From Skermania sp. ID1734 (GTDB lineage: Bacteria > Actinomycetota > Actinomycetes > Mycobacteriales > Mycobacteriaceae), in contig NZ_VLIY01000014.1 of the NCBI RefSeq assembly GCF_007489285.1, forward strand, positions 62,001 to 126,000: DNA of 64,000 nucleotides, in the 5' to 3' direction. Position numbers and translations under genes: made by a program. This document shows, piece by piece, positions 37,259 to 48,290 of the stretch (positions are counted from its first letter, which is position 1; the number at the start of each line of letters is the position of its first letter). A model generated the notes under the pieces. That model was not told the origin of the DNA. It did no database searches and saw nothing but the letters and a program-made list of their open reading frames with translations.

Positions 37259-38004
37259 GATCGGAAAATCTGTCCGCCATCGACATTGAGCACGTGACCG
37301 GTAACCCACTTGGCGTCGTCGGAAAGCAGATACAGGCAGGCGCCTACCAGGTCCTCCGGTGTGCCGATGCGCTTGAGCGGCAACATCTGCACCATCGTGT
37401 CGACGATATTGCCGGGCGTCACCGTCCGGGTCGCCTCCGTGTCGATCGGTCCAGGAGCGATCGCATTGATCCGGATGTTGTTCCCGCCCAGCTCATAGGC
37501 TAATTGTTGGGTCATGGCGTTAATGCCGGCTTTGGCCAAGCCGTAGAAACCCGAGTAAAGCCATGCTGCGGTGGAGGATTGGTTGACAATCGACCCGCCG
37601 TTCTTGCGCATGTGCGGCCAGACCGCGCGGGTCACGTTGAGCGCGCCGTCCATGTTGACGGCCATGAATTTCTTGTAGTAGTCCCACGGAACAGTCAGCA
37701 GGATATCCAGTTTCATGTCGCCGTAGATCGCGGCGTTGTTCACCAGGTGGTCGATGGTGCCGAACTCGGCAACCGCCGCCTCGGCAAGGCGTTTGGCGGA
37801 CTCCGGTTCGGAGACGTCGACGTCGCAGAATATTGCCCGCCCGCCGTACGCCACGATCTGTTTGGCGACGGATGTGCCTAATTCGGTATTGAGGTCGGCG
37901 ACAACCACATTGGCGTCTTCGTGTGCGAGTGCGTGGGCGTAGCACTCGCCGATGCCGCGAGCCGCGCCCGTAACGATCGCCGTTTTTCCCGTGAAGCGTG
38001 TCAT
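37255..38004 (-). CDS. Short-chain dehydrogenase/reductase
   Basis: A 249-residue classical SDR. Cofactor motif TGAARGIGECYAHALA at about 12-27, NNAAIYG at about 87-93, catalytic Ser in VNQSSTAA and YGLAKAG for the Tyr-x-x-x-Lys pair, and GHVLNVDGGQ at the end. Probably NAD-dependent, judging by Asp at the end of the second strand (VVVADLN). ATG at 38004 is 11 bases downstream of the aldehyde dehydrogenase stop. Equivalent in position to mycobacterial Rv0769. Substrate unknown; it could act on a steroid alcohol. Confidence 0.9.
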   Translation of the reverse strand: MTRFTGKTAIVTGAARGIGECYAHALAHEDANVVVADLNTELGTSVAKQIVAYGGRAIFCDVDVSEPESAKRLAEAAVAEFGTIDHLVNNAAIYGDMKLDILLTVPWDYYKKFMAVNMDGALNVTRAVWPHMRKNGGSIVNQSSTAAWLYSGFYGLAKAGINAMTQQLAYELGGNNIRINAIAPGPIDTEATRTVTPGNIVDTMVQMLPLKRIGTPEDLVGACLYLLSDDAKWVTGHVLNVDGGQIFRS

Positions 38005-38014
38005 GCCGCTGCTC

Positions 38015-39487
38015 CTACCCTGCCTTGGTGGCGACGAGCTTGGTTTCGAGGTACTCCTCGAACCCCGCGACGCCCATCTCTCTGCCGATGCCGGATTGCT
38101 TGTAGCCACCAAACGGCGCGTCGGCGCTGTACCAGTTGCCGCCGTTGACGCTGAGCGTTCCGGTGCGAATCTCGTCGGTGACGTGCCGTATCCGCGCTTC
38201 GTCCCGGCCCCACACGGCACCGGACAGTCCGTAGGGGGAGTCGTTGGCGATGCGGATGGCGTCCTCATCGTCGTCGTAGGGAAGGATCACCAATACCGGC
38301 CCGAAAATCTCTTCACGGGCAACGACGGCGTCATTGCCGACGTCTGCGACGAGCGTGGGTTCGATGAAAAAACCGCGGTCTCGATCGGCGGGACGCCCGC
38401 CGCCGGTGACGATCCGTCCGCCATCGTCGGTGACAGTCGCGAGATATCGCTCGACTCGATCGCGCTGTCGAGCCGAGATCAGCGGACCGCACACCGTCGT
38501 CGGCTCGGCCGGATCGCCGGGCCTGATGCCGCCCAGGGTGGCCGCCGTGGCTTGCACGGCCTCGTCATAGCGCGACCTCGGCACCAGCAGCCTCGTCGCC
38601 AATGCGCAGCCTTGTCCGGCGTGCACGCACACAGAGAACGCCGCATACCCGCAGGCTGCCGCGAGGTCGGCGTCGTCGAGCACCACGAACGCGGACTTGC
38701 CGCCGAGTTCGAGGAAAACCTTCGTCACATTGCTTGCCGCGGCGCGCATTACCGCCTTGCCGGTCGGCGTCGAGCCGGTGAACGAGATCAGGTCCACCCG
38801 TGGGTCGCTCGCCAATTGCGCCCCGACGTGGTGATCGTCGGACGTCACGACATTCACCACACCCGGCGGGATGTCGGTTTCCTCGGCGATGACCATGCCG
38901 ACGAGCGCCGCACACCACGGGGTGTCTGGGGCTGGTTTGAGCACCACCGTGTTTCCGGCGGCGAGCGCCGGGCCGAGCTTTGCGAAGTTGATCTGATGCG
39001 GGAAATTCCAGGGCGTTATCGCACCGACCACGCCGACTGGTTCGCGCCTGATGGACCGATGGGTCTGCACACCCATCGGCGCTGCAACTCCGAGATCGCT
39101 TTCCCACCGGTAGTTTTCGGCCAGATCCGCCGCGTAATTCAGGTCGGCGATCGGACCGGCCAGTTGTGGACCGTGCGTGAGAAACGCTGGCGCGCCGGCC
39201 TCTTCGATGGTGATGGCGCGAAGTTCATCGAGATGTGACTGCAGGGCGGTGCAAAGTTGGCGCAGACAGTGCGCGCGGAAGGTTGGGTCCCGGCGCCAGT
39301 CGGTGTGATCGAAGGCCGATCGGGCGGCTGCTATGGCTGCGTCCATCTCGGCTGCCGTGCCGTTTGCCGCGTGACCAAGCGTTTCCTCGGTCGCGGGATT
39401 GACGGTGGTGAACGTGCCGCCGGAGCCGGGAACCAACTTCCCGTCGATAAGCAGCGGCGAAGCGTCGGCCGGTCGAAGACTGGACAT
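38015..39487 (-). CDS. NAD-dependent aldehyde dehydrogenase
   Basis: A 490-residue ALDH. The general-base Glu is in FLELGGKSAFVVL and the nucleophile Cys in HAGQGCALATR; ITPWNFPHQINFAKLGPALAAGNTVVLKP is the NAD site. Length and context match M. tuberculosis aldA (Rv0768), next to cyp123/cyp51. ATG at 39487 (MSSLRPADASPLLIDGK) sits inside an 18-bp operator, and a longer frame to 39619 was rejected because it crosses the operator and a KstR-like box. It starts the leftward operon; leaderless or very short leader expected. Confidence 0.91.
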   Translation of the reverse strand: MSSLRPADASPLLIDGKLVPGSGGTFTTVNPATEETLGHAANGTAAEMDAAIAAARSAFDHTDWRRDPTFRAHCLRQLCTALQSHLDELRAITIEEAGAPAFLTHGPQLAGPIADLNYAADLAENYRWESDLGVAAPMGVQTHRSIRREPVGVVGAITPWNFPHQINFAKLGPALAAGNTVVLKPAPDTPWCAALVGMVIAEETDIPPGVVNVVTSDDHHVGAQLASDPRVDLISFTGSTPTGKAVMRAAASNVTKVFLELGGKSAFVVLDDADLAAACGYAAFSVCVHAGQGCALATRLLVPRSRYDEAVQATAATLGGIRPGDPAEPTTVCGPLISARQRDRVERYLATVTDDGGRIVTGGGRPADRDRGFFIEPTLVADVGNDAVVAREEIFGPVLVILPYDDDEDAIRIANDSPYGLSGAVWGRDEARIRHVTDEIRTGTLSVNGGNWYSADAPFGGYKQSGIGREMGVAGFEEYLETKLVATKAG

Positions 39488-39497
39488 GTGTCTGGAC
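39480..39497. promoter_or_regulatory. Operator copy 2 at the aldehyde dehydrogenase start
   Basis: On the minus strand GTCCAGACACATGTCCAG, matching the motif at 33671 and 39677. It contains the ATG start codon of the aldehyde dehydrogenase gene. Confidence 0.74.
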
Positions 39498-39611
39498 TTT
39501 AGTTCGGCGGGCATGGAATGGCAACCGTGTGCCGCGAATCGATGAGAACAGATTCTACCGGTCAAGCTACGCGATAAGGCGACGCCTCCTAACGCATATC
39601 CGGCGGCAATA

Positions 39612-39625
39612 TGACACACGTTCTA
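39612..39625. promoter_or_regulatory. Possible KstR box in the aldehyde dehydrogenase/cyp123 intergenic
   Basis: TGACACACGTTCTA fits TNNAACNNGTTNNA except for one base (CAC instead of AAC). A weaker match (GAGAACAGATTCTA, two mismatches) is at 39545-39558. If used, the CYP51 divergon would also belong to the KstR regulon. Confidence 0.45.
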
Positions 39626-39676
39626 GCTCGAATCGGCGCCGATTAACCATTGCAGGAGCTGGATCGCAGTAGTAAC

Positions 39677-39694
39677 GTCCAGACACGTGTCCAG
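39677..39694. promoter_or_regulatory. Operator copy 3 upstream of cyp123
   Basis: GTCCAGACACGTGTCCAG, the third copy of the TetR-divergon motif, 30 bases before the cyp123 start and just after a TAGTAA -10-like element at 39670-39675, so it would cover the transcription start. Confidence 0.74.
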
Positions 39695-39724
39695 GAACCT
39701 GTCTCGCGTAGGCGGGAGGCTCGC

Positions 39725-40930
39725 ATGACCGCCGCCTCGTTGGAACCGCTGCTGTTCGATCCGTACGACTATCGATTCCACGACGATCCCTATCCGGTCT
39801 ATCGACGGTTGCGGCACGAAGCTCCCGTCTATCACAACGCGGACCTGGGATTCTGGGCCCTGTCGAGCCACCGCGACGTTGCCGCCGCGCTGCGCGACAG
39901 CAAGCGGTTGTCCAGCGCCAACGGCGTCTCGCTGGATTCCTCCGCGTACGGTCCGCACGCCCACCGCGTGATGTCGTTCCTGGCGATGGACGACCCGCGC
40001 CATTTGCGGATGCGAAGACTCGTTTCTAAAGGTTTCACTCCCCGTCGCGTGGACGAACTACGGGAACAGATCAGGAAACTGACGCTGCACTACCTCGAAC
40101 CGGCGCTGGACACAGGTAGTTTCGACTGGGTCGCTGACGTTGCCGGGAAACTGCCGATGGATGTGGTTTCGGAGCTGCTCGGCGTGCCCGAATCCGACCG
40201 CGATGAGTTACGGCGCATGGCCGATCTGCTGGTACACCGCGAAGAGGGCGTACAGGACGTACCGGTTGCCGCCATGGAGGCAGCGGTGCAGCTTTTCGGC
40301 TACTACAACCAGTTGCTCACCGAGCGTCGCCGCAACCCCGGCACCGATTTGATTTCGGCACTGTTGGGCGCCGACATCGATGGTGACCGTCTCGATGATT
40401 CCGAAATTGTCGGCTTCCTCTTCTTGATGGTGGTGGCCGGCAACGAGACGACGACGAAACTCCTTGGCAACGCGCTCTATTGGGCGGATCGTCATAGGGA
40501 CCAGTATCGAAGGGTTGTCGCGAACCTGGATTGCGTGCCGGACTGGGTCGAGGAGACGCTGCGGTACGACACCTCAACCCAGATACTCGCCCGCACGGCC
40601 GCGACCGACATCGAGTACGCCGGGACGACCATCCCCGCAGGGGAGAAGGTGCTGCTCCTCATCGGTTCGGCCAATCGTGACGATTCGGTATTCGACGCTG
40701 CTGATGAATTCCAGATAGGACACGACAGTAGGTCGAAGCTCCTGAGTTTCGGTGCGGGCACACACTTTTGTCTGGGCGCCCACCTGGCCCGCCTGGAGGC
40801 GAACATTGCGCTGCGCGAATTCGCGGCGAGAGTTGCAGACTATTCGGTCGACGCCAAATGTGCAGTGCGCGTGCATTCGACAAATGTCCGCGGCTTCTCG
40901 GCACTGCCGATCACGGTGGTGAGCAGCTGA
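39725..40930 (+). CDS. cyp123: Cytochrome P450 CYP123
   Basis: A 401-residue cytosolic P450. The I-helix AGNETTTKLL, the ExxR in EETLRYDTSTQILAR and the haem loop FGAGTHFCLGAH (Cys about 349) are intact. The sequence starts FDPYDYRFHDDPYPVYRRLR and follows mycobacterial CYP123 closely over its length. The substrate of CYP123 is not known. ATG at 39725 follows GGGAGG; the frame is open to 39650 but crosses the operator. It heads the rightward CYP51 operon, and its stop overlaps the SDR start by one base (TGATG). Confidence 0.92.
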   Translation: MTAASLEPLLFDPYDYRFHDDPYPVYRRLRHEAPVYHNADLGFWALSSHRDVAAALRDSKRLSSANGVSLDSSAYGPHAHRVMSFLAMDDPRHLRMRRLVSKGFTPRRVDELREQIRKLTLHYLEPALDTGSFDWVADVAGKLPMDVVSELLGVPESDRDELRRMADLLVHREEGVQDVPVAAMEAAVQLFGYYNQLLTERRRNPGTDLISALLGADIDGDRLDDSEIVGFLFLMVVAGNETTTKLLGNALYWADRHRDQYRRVVANLDCVPDWVEETLRYDTSTQILARTAATDIEYAGTTIPAGEKVLLLIGSANRDDSVFDAADEFQIGHDSRSKLLSFGAGTHFCLGAHLARLEANIALREFAARVADYSVDAKCAVRVHSTNVRGFSALPITVVSS

Positions 40931-41711
40931 TGCCGAGATTCCCACCCAATCCCGAACGCCGGCCGGCGGTCGTCAGCGGTGCATCGTCGGGTATCGGGAT
41001 GGCCACGGCGGTCGCGCTCGCCGAGTGTGGGCACCCGGTTGCGCTGGGAGCGCGACGAGTCGACGAATGCGAAGCCGTCGCCGACAAGATCCGTGCCGCA
41101 GGAGGTTGCGTCTTTGCTCATCATCTCGACGTAACCCGGTCCGACTCAGTGGACGAGTTCGTCACGGCGGCTGAGGCCGCACTGGGCCCGACCGAAATAC
41201 TCGTCTCCAGTGCGGGAAATCTCGAATTCTCCACGGTGCACGACATGGACCCGGATCGTTTCCTGGCCCAGCTCCAGGTGCACCTGGCCGGAGCTCAGCG
41301 GCTGGTGCATCGGGTTGTGCCGGGCATGCTCGCACGCCGCCGCGGCGACGTGGTGCTGATCGGTTCCGACTGTGCCCCATTCCCGCGGCCGCGCATGGGT
41401 GCCTACAACGCCGCCAAGTCCGGTGTCGAAGCGATGGGTCTGCAGCTGCGAATGGAGTTGGAAGGAACCGGTATTCGCGCCTCGGTGGTGCGTCCGGGAC
41501 CGACCCTGACCGGGATGGGCATGGATTCCACCCCGGAGGTCATCGGTCCCGTGCTCGACGACTGGGCCAGGTGGGGCTTCGCACGGCACCCCTACTTTCT
41601 GCGCCCTGCAGACATCGCCGCGGCCGTCGTCGCCGTTGTGTCGGCACCGCGCGGCGCGCATCTTGTTCTGGTCGAGGTTCAACCCGAAGCACCCCTGCGA
41701 AAGGATGATTC

Positions 41712-41715
<4 letters not shown>
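40930..41715 (+). CDS. Short-chain dehydrogenase between CYP123 and CYP51
   Basis: A 261-residue SDR: AVVSGASSGIGMATAVALAECG (about 14-35) binds the cofactor, SSAGNLE replaces the usual NNAG, Ser and YNAAKSG supply the catalytic residues. The equivalent mycobacterial gene, Rv0765c, lies at the same place between cyp51 and cyp123. ATG at 40930 overlaps the cyp123 stop by one base; the stop overlaps the cyp51 GTG. Probably acts on the same steroid-type substrate as the P450s, but this is inference. Confidence 0.9.
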
Positions 41716-43822
<2,107 letters not shown>

Positions 43823-43826
<4 letters not shown>

Positions 43827-45076
43827 AACACTCGAACTTTCAACAGCTTTCGCGCGGGCAGCTAGCAACTCTCGTGCCCGAATTGTTGCTGTGCGGCCAC
43901 CTCATCGACCGCTCCGGCATGGCGCAACTCATCGGCGCCTTGGGCCGCGAAGGCATGACGGCCGTCGCTATCGAAGAATGGGCTGCGGCCAGCCCCATCT
44001 ACACCCGACGGATGCAGGACGCGCTGAACTTTCGCGGCGACAGCGTCGAAACGATCTTCAAGGGACTGCAGTTCGATATCGGCGCGCCACCACAGTTCAT
44101 GGACTTCCGTTTCCGGGTGGACGATCACGACCACGGCGAGTTCTGGCTCGACCACTGCGGGGCCCTCATGGACGTGGAGGTGCTCGGCGACGAGTACGTC
44201 ACCGCGATGTGCCACGACATCGAGGACCCGACGTTCGATGCGACCGCGGCCGCCACCAATCCGCACGCCCAAGTGCGCCCCATCCACCGTCCGCCGCGGC
44301 GTCCGCCCGATCGGGTGCCGAACTGCGCCTGGCGGGTGACCATAGACCCCCTATACGAGCCCCAATCGGACCCGCCGCACGCCGAAGCCCTGGCCGAATC
44401 TCACGCGGCCCGGTTCGACCTGGTGCCTATCGATCCGGCGGACAGCGGCCGGTCTGACTACACCGGCCCGCTGCTCAGCGATGTCCGCTTCGCCGACTTC
44501 TCGGCCTCGGCGCTGGTCCGGATCGCCGACGAGATCTGCTTGCAACAGCACCTACTCACCCTGGGTTTCACGCAGGCAGTCCGAGCCCGCACCACCGAGG
44601 CCGACGCGCTCGCGATCGGTCGGAGGCAGTTCGGCGGCATCGCCGGCCTCACCGCCGAGCGCATCCGGCGCGCCCTGGGACTGGGACGGGATCTCGAGGC
44701 TCTTGTGCACGTCCTTCGTGTTCATCCAGCCGTGAATCCCGCCGGGTATGGGGGCGTATCGATCGCCGCGGACGGACCGCTGCGTCTCCGGATCGCCCAG
44801 CACAGCCCGGCGCAGGCCGATGGCGGGTGGCTGTCGCTGCTGGGTCCTGACCATTTGGATCCACTGGATGCGCTCGTTCGCGGCGTCGATGCGCGGTTCT
44901 ACACCAGCGTCGTCGCCGCCGATGAAGACGCGTTGACCATCCAGATCGACACCGCCGCCACGCCGTTCCCGGAGGCCACCGAAGTGGCGCTGACCAGATT
45001 CAGTTCTGGCGCAAACTTCCAGTTCAACGATGGTCGTATCCCGCTCCCGCTGACTGTCGGAGTCATGAGGCGGTAA
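43823..45076 (+). CDS. Conserved protein of unknown function in the CYP51 operon
   Basis: A 417-residue soluble protein that I cannot assign. No signal peptide or membrane segment. The middle has an unusual His/Cys/Asp-rich block, VDDHDHGEFWLDHCGALMDVEVLGDEYVTAMCHDIEDPTFDATA (about 91-135), which looks able to bind a metal or act as a Cys-His catalytic site, followed by a proline/arginine-rich stretch RPIHRPPRRPPDRVPN. The GTG start overlaps the SnoaL-like stop (GTGA), so it is made together with CYP51, its ferredoxin and the SnoaL-like protein. The frame is open to 43625, but that part is antisense-like sequence within the preceding gene. Confidence 0.78.
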
Positions 45077-45104
45077 CGGATGAGCCGGCGCAATGGATAA
45101 GCAC

Positions 45105-45120
45105 AGTGGCCTAGGTCACT
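45105..45120. promoter_or_regulatory. Near-palindrome AGTGGCCTAGGTCACT
   Basis: A 16-bp inverted repeat with one mismatched pair, in the 179-bp gap before the hydrolase-ABC operon. It looks like an operator; the regulator is unknown and no regulator gene is adjacent. Confidence 0.4.
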
Positions 45121-45199
45121 ATGTGGTTACAAGGTGGGCATCGCCGCGTTTCGGCCGCTGCGTTTCGTCGCAGCCTCGCGGTGCCGTACGTTAACTTCA

Positions 45200-45218
45200 C
45201 TGTGACTCCGGTTCACAG
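45200..45218. promoter_or_regulatory. Inverted repeat CTGTGA-N7-TCACAG
   Basis: Six-base arms like those of Crp/GlxR sites (TGTGA-N6-TCACA) but with seven central bases rather than six. It lies 38 bases before the hydrolase start and could link this uptake operon to cAMP control; the extra base makes this uncertain. Confidence 0.38.
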
Positions 45219-45255
45219 GATCTCCATGCGAGAGCATCCAACGAGGGAGGCTTCG

Positions 45256-46071
45256 TTGTCCGTAGCGCTCGACACCGCCGTCCGCGCATCCGAACTCGCC
45301 TATGACGTTCGCGGGTCCGGTCCAACGCTCATCCTCTTTCACGGCCTCGTGCACCGGCGTCACGCTTGGGATCCGGTCGTCGACCGGCTGGCCAAGCACC
45401 GCACGGTTATCACCGTGGACCTGCCCGGGCACGGCGAGTCCCCAGATGTCGACGAGTCCGGCGATGTGCTCGCCGAATCGCTCGCCGAGCTCGAGCAGTT
45501 TGTTCTCGAAATGTCGCGGCCGGGGGAGAAGCCCCACCTCGCCGGTAACTCGCTCGGTGGATATGCCGCGCTCGAACTCGCGGCCCGCGGCTACGCGAAG
45601 TCGGCCACCGCGCTCTCACCGGCTGGCTTTGCCGTCGGCCAGTGGGACCACCGCCGATCGGTCGCCATGTTCACTGGTCTCCGCGCGGCAGCCCGGTTGC
45701 TGGGACCGGACAATGTCGCGGCAGCTGTCCAGAATCCGGCCCTACGCGCGCTGCTGTTGGGCCCCTTCTACGCCAACGGCTGGCGTGCTGACGTGGACGC
45801 CTGCGCCATCGATGTGCGGTCCCTGGTCGAGAACCGAGTGGTCAACCACGCGGCAAACGCGACATTGACCTTCACCAGCCCCGTCGATGACCGGTGCCCG
45901 ATCACCGTCGCGTGGGGCCGTCGGGACCTGATCCTGCCGATCTACCAAGCCAACGGCGTCACACGCGTGTTCCCGCACGCCCGCGTCATCAAGGTGGCCG
46001 GTCTTGGCCACGTTCCCATGCCGGACAATCCGGAACTGGTCGCCAGCCTGCTGCTCGCCGGGAGCGCCTGA
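45256..46071 (+). CDS. Alpha/beta hydrolase upstream of a sugar ABC importer
   Basis: A 271-residue alpha/beta hydrolase. FHGLVHRRHAWDPV carries the oxyanion part, VDLPGHGESPD follows, the nucleophile Ser is in AGNSLGGYAALELA (about residue 99), and a late VAWGRRDLILPI plus LGHVPMPD supply Asp and His. A TTG start at 45256 is chosen because GAGGGAGG (45243-45250) is five bases upstream; ATG at 45226 is in frame but has no ribosome site. It lies 15 bases before the Tat lipoprotein gene and is presumably cotranscribed with it, perhaps cleaving an ester or glycoside-ester brought in by the importer. Confidence 0.8.
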   Translation: MSVALDTAVRASELAYDVRGSGPTLILFHGLVHRRHAWDPVVDRLAKHRTVITVDLPGHGESPDVDESGDVLAESLAELEQFVLEMSRPGEKPHLAGNSLGGYAALELAARGYAKSATALSPAGFAVGQWDHRRSVAMFTGLRAAARLLGPDNVAAAVQNPALRALLLGPFYANGWRADVDACAIDVRSLVENRVVNHAANATLTFTSPVDDRCPITVAWGRRDLILPIYQANGVTRVFPHARVIKVAGLGHVPMPDNPELVASLLLAGSA

Positions 46072-46086
46072 GCCGAGTCGACCCCC

Positions 46087-47400
46087 ATGGCCTCTGGAGT
46101 CCCCGCGCAGATTTCGCGCCGTCGGGCGCTGCGGCTACTCGGGGCCGGGGCCGCACTACCTGCGATTGGCGTGACGACCGGCTGCCACATCGGCTGGAAT
46201 TCCGGCTCACCCAATGGACCGCTCGATCTGGTCTTCCAGGGCGACGCCACCCAGCAGAAGGCCTTCAACAAGCTCTTCGCCGAGTTTCACCGCACCCATC
46301 CCGACATCGAGGTAGCTGCGCGCGGCATCGCGGCGGGGGACTGGGCGACCTTCGCGGCCACCGTCTCCACGCAGATTGCCGGCGGCAAGGGTCCGGACAT
46401 TGTCGACGTCGCCACCGAAGGTCAAAAGTTGTTCGCGGCCAAAGGTTTATTAACGCCGCTCGACGAGTTCATCGCCAAAGACCGAGGTGTCGTCGACGCG
46501 TACTATGCCGGAATCGACCCACATCTGAAGGAGTGGACCAACAAGTACGGGTCCACCGACGGCAAGACCTATTACATCCCGGGCGGCTACAACCCGGTCG
46601 TGATGTACTGCAACACCGAGGTCTTCGAGAAGGCCGGGGTCGAGCTCCCGGAACGGGATTGGAGCTGGGCGGATTTTCGCAGAGCAGGGCAGCGGATCAA
46701 GGACCGCACGGGAGCATTCCTGTTGCCCATTGCCTACAACTTCCCCTTCGTCGATATCATGCCGTGGCTACTGACCAACGGCGCCAGCACCTTCAACGCC
46801 GACTGGACCGAGCCGACCTTCGATTCGGAGGCAGCCGTCGAAGCGGCAACGTACGTGAAGAGCCTGCTGGACGCGGGATTGTCGCCGAGACCGGGCGGCG
46901 CCTTCGAGGCGACCAGTCAGTTCAAGCGGGGCAAACTCGCGACGCTGGGTGGTGGCCGGTGGCCGACTCTGGACCTGCGCCGCCTAGACATGGTCGACAA
47001 GACACGTATCGTCAATTGGCCCTTCAAGGTTCGCAACGGGACACCGATCGGCTGGGACGGCTGGCCGATTCTGAAGACGTCGCAGAAGAAGGAGAAGGCG
47101 TGGACCTTTCTGGAATGGATGATGTCTGCTGACGCCGCCCGGTTTTACGCGCAGATCGGGGGTACGACAGTTCCCGCGCTTCGATCGGTGGCGCTGAGCG
47201 AGGTGTTTCTGAAGGATTCGCCCAAGGGGTCCGAACTGCTTGCGGAGGCGATCCGATACGGCACGCCGATGCCGTCGCCGGAGCGTGGCGGCCAGATTCA
47301 GACCGCGGTCGTCACCGGGTGGCAGGCGGCGATCACTGGCACAAAGTCGGTGAAAGACGCCCTCGCAGACGCCAACACGACGATGGGGCGGCTGCTGTGA
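46087..47400 (+). CDS. Sugar-type ABC substrate-binding lipoprotein (Tat)
   Basis: A 437-residue cluster-D (maltose/UgpB-like) binding protein. The N-terminus has a twin-arginine-type signal SRRRALRLLGAGAALP and a lipobox ending at Cys about 33 (TTGC), so it is probably exported folded and lipid-anchored. The mature part shows EFHRTHPDIEVAARGI, GKGPDIVDV, the Trp- and Tyr-rich pocket (YYIPGGYNPVVMYCNTEVFEKAGV) and IGWDGWPILKTSQKKEKAW. It feeds the two permeases that follow (GTGA overlap). The ligand is not determined; oligosaccharide or glycerol-phosphodiester are family norms. Confidence 0.9.
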   Translation: MASGVPAQISRRRALRLLGAGAALPAIGVTTGCHIGWNSGSPNGPLDLVFQGDATQQKAFNKLFAEFHRTHPDIEVAARGIAAGDWATFAATVSTQIAGGKGPDIVDVATEGQKLFAAKGLLTPLDEFIAKDRGVVDAYYAGIDPHLKEWTNKYGSTDGKTYYIPGGYNPVVMYCNTEVFEKAGVELPERDWSWADFRRAGQRIKDRTGAFLLPIAYNFPFVDIMPWLLTNGASTFNADWTEPTFDSEAAVEAATYVKSLLDAGLSPRPGGAFEATSQFKRGKLATLGGGRWPTLDLRRLDMVDKTRIVNWPFKVRNGTPIGWDGWPILKTSQKKEKAWTFLEWMMSADAARFYAQIGGTTVPALRSVALSEVFLKDSPKGSELLAEAIRYGTPMPSPERGGQIQTAVVTGWQAAITGTKSVKDALADANTTMGRLL

Positions 47401-48290
47401 CCGCCGTCGCCAGCCCGGTGCCGCGTCGGTCCTGGACCGGCTATGGATTCCTGAGCCCGGCGCTGGTGCTGTTCGCCATCTTCATTCTCGGGCCCTTCGT
47501 CGCCGCCATCGTGCTCAGCCTTTTTCACTGGGACATGTTCACGCCGGCGCACTTTGCGGGTCTGGACAACTACACCAGGTTGTTCAGCGATTCGCTGTTC
47601 TACAAGGCGCTCGGCAATACCTTCATCTTCGCCTTCGCTTCGGTGGCAACCCATTTGGTCGGCGGCCTGCTATTGGCTTTGGGCGTCAACCGGATCGCGA
47701 GCCGTGTTTTGTCCTACTTCGTCCGGACGGCGGTGTTCTTTCCGTTCGTGATTTCCTGGGCGGCGGTGGCGTTGCTGTGGAAGTTCGTGCTGGACCCCAC
47801 ATTTGGGCTGGTTTCCTACTACCTGCAGCAGATCGGGATCACCTCGCCCGACTGGTTCACCGATCCAGCGTGGGCCCTGACCTCCATCATCGCCATCGAC
47901 TTCTGGCACACCATCGGTTTCACCTTCGTCATCATGCTGGCCGGGCTGCAGACGGTGCCGCAGCAGCTCATCGAGGCGGCCCGGCTCGACGGCGCGAGCA
48001 GGTGGCAAATCCTGTGGAACATCACGATTCCGCTGATGTCACCGACGATCTTGTTCGCCGCGGTGGTGACTTTCATCGGCGCGTTCCAGATTTTCGATCC
48101 GGTGCAGATCATCACTCCCCAAGGTGGACCCGACAATTCGACGGTGACTGTCGTGATGTACCTGTACCAGTGGGCGTTTCAGAATTTCCAGGTCGGCTAT
48201 GCATCGGCGGTGGCATTCATCGTGTTTGTCGTGATGATGATCGCCACGGCCGTGCAATTCCGGTTGAGCCGGCGATGGGTGCACCAATGA
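47397..48290 (+). CDS. Sugar ABC transporter permease, MalF type
   Basis: A 297-residue inner-membrane permease with six predicted membrane segments. The EAA loop QQLIEAARLDGASRWQILWNITIPLMSPT (about 182-210), which docks the ATPase, is intact. GTG overlaps the binding-protein stop and its own stop overlaps the next permease ATG. Together with the neighbour it forms the membrane channel of a carbohydrate-uptake ABC importer. Confidence 0.92.
   Translation: MTAVASPVPRRSWTGYGFLSPALVLFAIFILGPFVAAIVLSLFHWDMFTPAHFAGLDNYTRLFSDSLFYKALGNTFIFAFASVATHLVGGLLLALGVNRIASRVLSYFVRTAVFFPFVISWAAVALLWKFVLDPTFGLVSYYLQQIGITSPDWFTDPAWALTSIIAIDFWHTIGFTFVIMLAGLQTVPQQLIEAARLDGASRWQILWNITIPLMSPTILFAAVVTFIGAFQIFDPVQIITPQGGPDNSTVTVVMYLYQWAFQNFQVGYASAVAFIVFVVMMIATAVQFRLSRRWVHQ

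Noticed and set aside
45894-47132. A 412-codon open frame on the plus strand overlapping the sugar-binding lipoprotein gene
   Set aside because: It is an out-of-frame shadow of a clear ABC binding protein; composition is Arg/Gly/Pro-rich and it starts in the hydrolase gene.
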